This document shows positions 5,271 through 6,368 of a DNA stretch of 6,368 nucleotides, one piece after another. The stretch's first letter is position 1; every line of letters begins with the position of its first letter. The position numbers were made by a program, and so were the translations under genes. The DNA lies in assembly GCA_021790035.1 (NCBI GenBank), contig JAJYIO010000162.1, positions 1 through 6,368 of the forward strand. Reading direction: 5' to 3'. The notes under the pieces are model-generated. The model worked only from the letters and a program-made list of their open reading frames with translations. It did not search any database and was not told the DNA's origin. This DNA is from a bacterium. GTDB lineage: Bacteria; Cyanobacteriota; Sericytochromatia; S15B-MN24; VGJW01.

Positions 5271-6226
5271 TCGGTTCGGGCCCCCTTTCCGCCACGGCCG
5301 ATCCACCGGTCGCGGCTCCGGCCAGGCCCGCCAGAGGGCTGTCCACCGAGCGCCTGGCATACGGGTTCCTGGCGCCTGCGGCGGTCGTCATGACGGTCAT
5401 CACGTTGTATCCGCTGGCCTATGGCATCTGGATGGCGTTCACCAACTTCAACGTCACCAACCTGCGCCACCAGAATCCGAGGTTCGTCGGCCTGCAAAAT
5501 TTCGTCGACATCCTCACCCAGGCGCCCTACCTCGATCTGCACTTCATGCGGATCTTCGGATTCAACCTGCTGTGGACCGTCACCAATGTCGCCCTGCACG
5601 TGACGATCGGCGTCGGTCTGGCCTTGCTGCTCAACCTCGAGGGCATGCGATTGAAGCGGCTCTATCGCGCCGCGTTGATCCTGCCGTGGGCCGTCCCCAC
5701 CTACGTCACGGCGTTGACCTGGCGTAACATGTTCGACCCCCAGTACGGCGCGGTAAACCTCTTGCTCGCCCGGTGGGGGATCCACGGGCCGGACTGGTTC
5801 CAGCATTTCTGGACCAGCTTCGCGGCGGTGTTGACGACCAACGTCTGGCTCGGATTCCCCTTCATGATGATGGTGGCGTCCGCGGGTCTGGTGGCGATTC
5901 CCAAGGATTACTACGAGGCCGCGGCCATCGACGGAGCCAGTCGCTGGCGGCAGTTCTTGACCATCACGGTCCCGGGTCTACGCCCCACGATGGTTCCGGC
6001 GATCATGCTCGGGTTCGTGTGGACCTTCAACCAGTTCAACGTCCTCTACTTCGTCAGCCAGGGCAATCCGCTGGGAGAGACCGAGATCCTGGTCACGGAG
6101 GCATACAAGCTCGTCGATCCGATGGGCCTCTACGGCGTCGCGTCGGCCTTCGCCATCTTGATCTTCTTCATCCTGGCGGCGATCACGTTCGTCAACCTCA
6201 AGCTCACGCGGGCCATGGACTCGTGA
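5267..6226 (+). CDS. ABC sugar importer permease, MalF type
   Basis: One of the two inner-membrane subunits that form the sugar channel. It has 319 residues with six predicted membrane segments at about 32-54, 98-122, 132-154, 184-208, 240-262 and 288-311. The ATPase-coupling EAA loop reads YYEAAAIDGASRWRQFLTITVPGLRP from Tyr215, with Glu217, Gly223 and Pro236 in place. FVGLQNFVDIL (73-83), FDPQYGAVNLLL (156-167), GFVWTFNQFNVLYFV (249-263) and ILVTEAYKL (274-282) are typical of MalF-type proteins. The first 30 residues are Ala/Pro-rich and probably disordered in the cytoplasm. The GTG start overlaps the binding-protein stop (GTGA), behind a good ribosome site. It lacks the large periplasmic loop of Escherichia coli MalF, as do most homologues outside the enterobacteria. 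It needs a second permease and an ATPase, neither of which is recognisable here. Confidence 0.93.
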   Translation: MIGSGPLSATADPPVAAPARPARGLSTERLAYGFLAPAAVVMTVITLYPLAYGIWMAFTNFNVTNLRHQNPRFVGLQNFVDILTQAPYLDLHFMRIFGFNLLWTVTNVALHVTIGVGLALLLNLEGMRLKRLYRAALILPWAVPTYVTALTWRNMFDPQYGAVNLLLARWGIHGPDWFQHFWTSFAAVLTTNVWLGFPFMMMVASAGLVAIPKDYYEAAAIDGASRWRQFLTITVPGLRPTMVPAIMLGFVWTFNQFNVLYFVSQGNPLGETEILVTEAYKLVDPMGLYGVASAFAILIFFILAAITFVNLKLTRAMDS

Positions 6227-6368
6227 GTCCCCCACCGGCTGCGCCGACAGCGTCGAATGAAACGCCACCCGCTGTGCTGGGCTACGCAGCAGCTTGCCCG
6301 CAGCGGGGGGCGAGTTTGAGAGGGGCGAAGGGCCCCTCTCAAGCCACTGCCGCCGCAGCCGGAGAAGA
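6223..6368 (+). CDS. Open frame at the expected second-permease position (partial, uncertain)
   Basis: A GTG at 6223 overlaps the permease stop by 4 bp, repeating the junction style of the previous pair, and the frame stays open for 48 codons to the window end. By operon order a MalG-type permease is expected. The visible residues begin VSPPPAAPTASNETPPAV and stay Ala/Pro/Gly-rich with no membrane segment, so they could only be a disordered N-terminal tail. Evidence against: there is no clear ribosome site, third-position G/C is only about 60% by hand count (visibly lower than the neighbours), and two hairpin-forming repeats lie in the frame. It may instead be an intergenic repeat region, with the next gene starting beyond the window. 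Confidence 0.3.
   Translation, partial: MSPPPAAPTASNETPPAVLGYAAACPQRGASLRGAKGPSQATAAAAGE
6268..6307. repeat. Nested inverted repeats after the permease gene
   Basis: CCCGCTG (6268-6274) pairs with CAGCGGG (6301-6307), and inside them TGCTG (6275-6279) pairs with CAGCA (6287-6291), leaving an unpaired 9-nt stretch on one side. Together they could form one imperfect stem-loop, just before the stronger hairpin at 6316-6342. Confidence 0.45.
6316..6342. repeat. Perfect 11-bp hairpin, 5-nt loop
   Basis: TTGAGAGGGGC (6316-6326) and GCCCCTCTCAA (6332-6342) are exact inverted copies around the loop GAAGG. This is the strongest stem noticed in the window. No T-run follows, so it is not a classical intrinsic terminator on the plus strand, and the minus-strand reading also lacks one. 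It could be a dispersed palindromic element, an mRNA-stabilising hairpin or a non-canonical terminator. Confidence 0.75.

Noticed and set aside
3972..5360. 462-codon minus-strand frame opposite the sugar-binding gene
   Set aside because: It is a shadow of the binding protein, whose signal peptide and family motifs are unambiguous.

Overview
The window is G+C-rich bacterial DNA with dense, strongly GC-biased coding. It carries a biosynthetic gene end, a two-component regulatory cluster and the start of a sugar ABC-importer operon. GTG starts are common: trpF, the membrane kinase and the permease all use one. A lipobox signal peptide and a CpxA/CpxR-type pair suggest a didermic or otherwise lipoprotein-exporting bacterium. 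A member of the Planctomycetota or a similar high-GC phylum is plausible, but nothing here fixes the taxon. No tRNA, rRNA, CRISPR array, transposase or phage gene was found.

Layout. Bases 1-562 (minus) hold most of a phosphoribosylanthranilate isomerase gene (trpF), cut by the window edge. Bases 563-828 are a divergent intergenic region with several short inverted repeats. A response regulator (829-1524) and a membrane sensor kinase (1556-2872) follow on the plus strand as one operon. A second histidine kinase (2927-3883, minus) converges on them; it has no membrane segment and begins with a coiled coil. A 103-bp divergent region separates it from a lipoprotein sugar-binding protein (3987-5270) and a MalF-type permease (5267-6226), which overlap by 4 bp. 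A further frame opens at 6223, again with a 4-bp overlap, and runs off the window. It should be the second permease (MalG type) by position, but the visible part shows no permease sequence and contains a perfect 11-bp hairpin.

How the genes may work together. The importer genes encode substrate capture and half of the membrane channel; the second permease and the ATPase are not visible. The response regulator and membrane kinase form a self-contained envelope-sensing pair. The soluble kinase is an orphan between that pair and the transporter. It could feed the nearby regulator or act elsewhere; the sequence alone does not decide.

The most interesting points are: a TrpF whose usual catalytic Asp and phosphate-loop residues are altered; a 10-bp inverted-repeat pair 63 bp apart around a probably near-leaderless transporter promoter; the orphan soluble kinase with Asn in place of the G1-box Asp; and the hairpin element at the expected start of malG.
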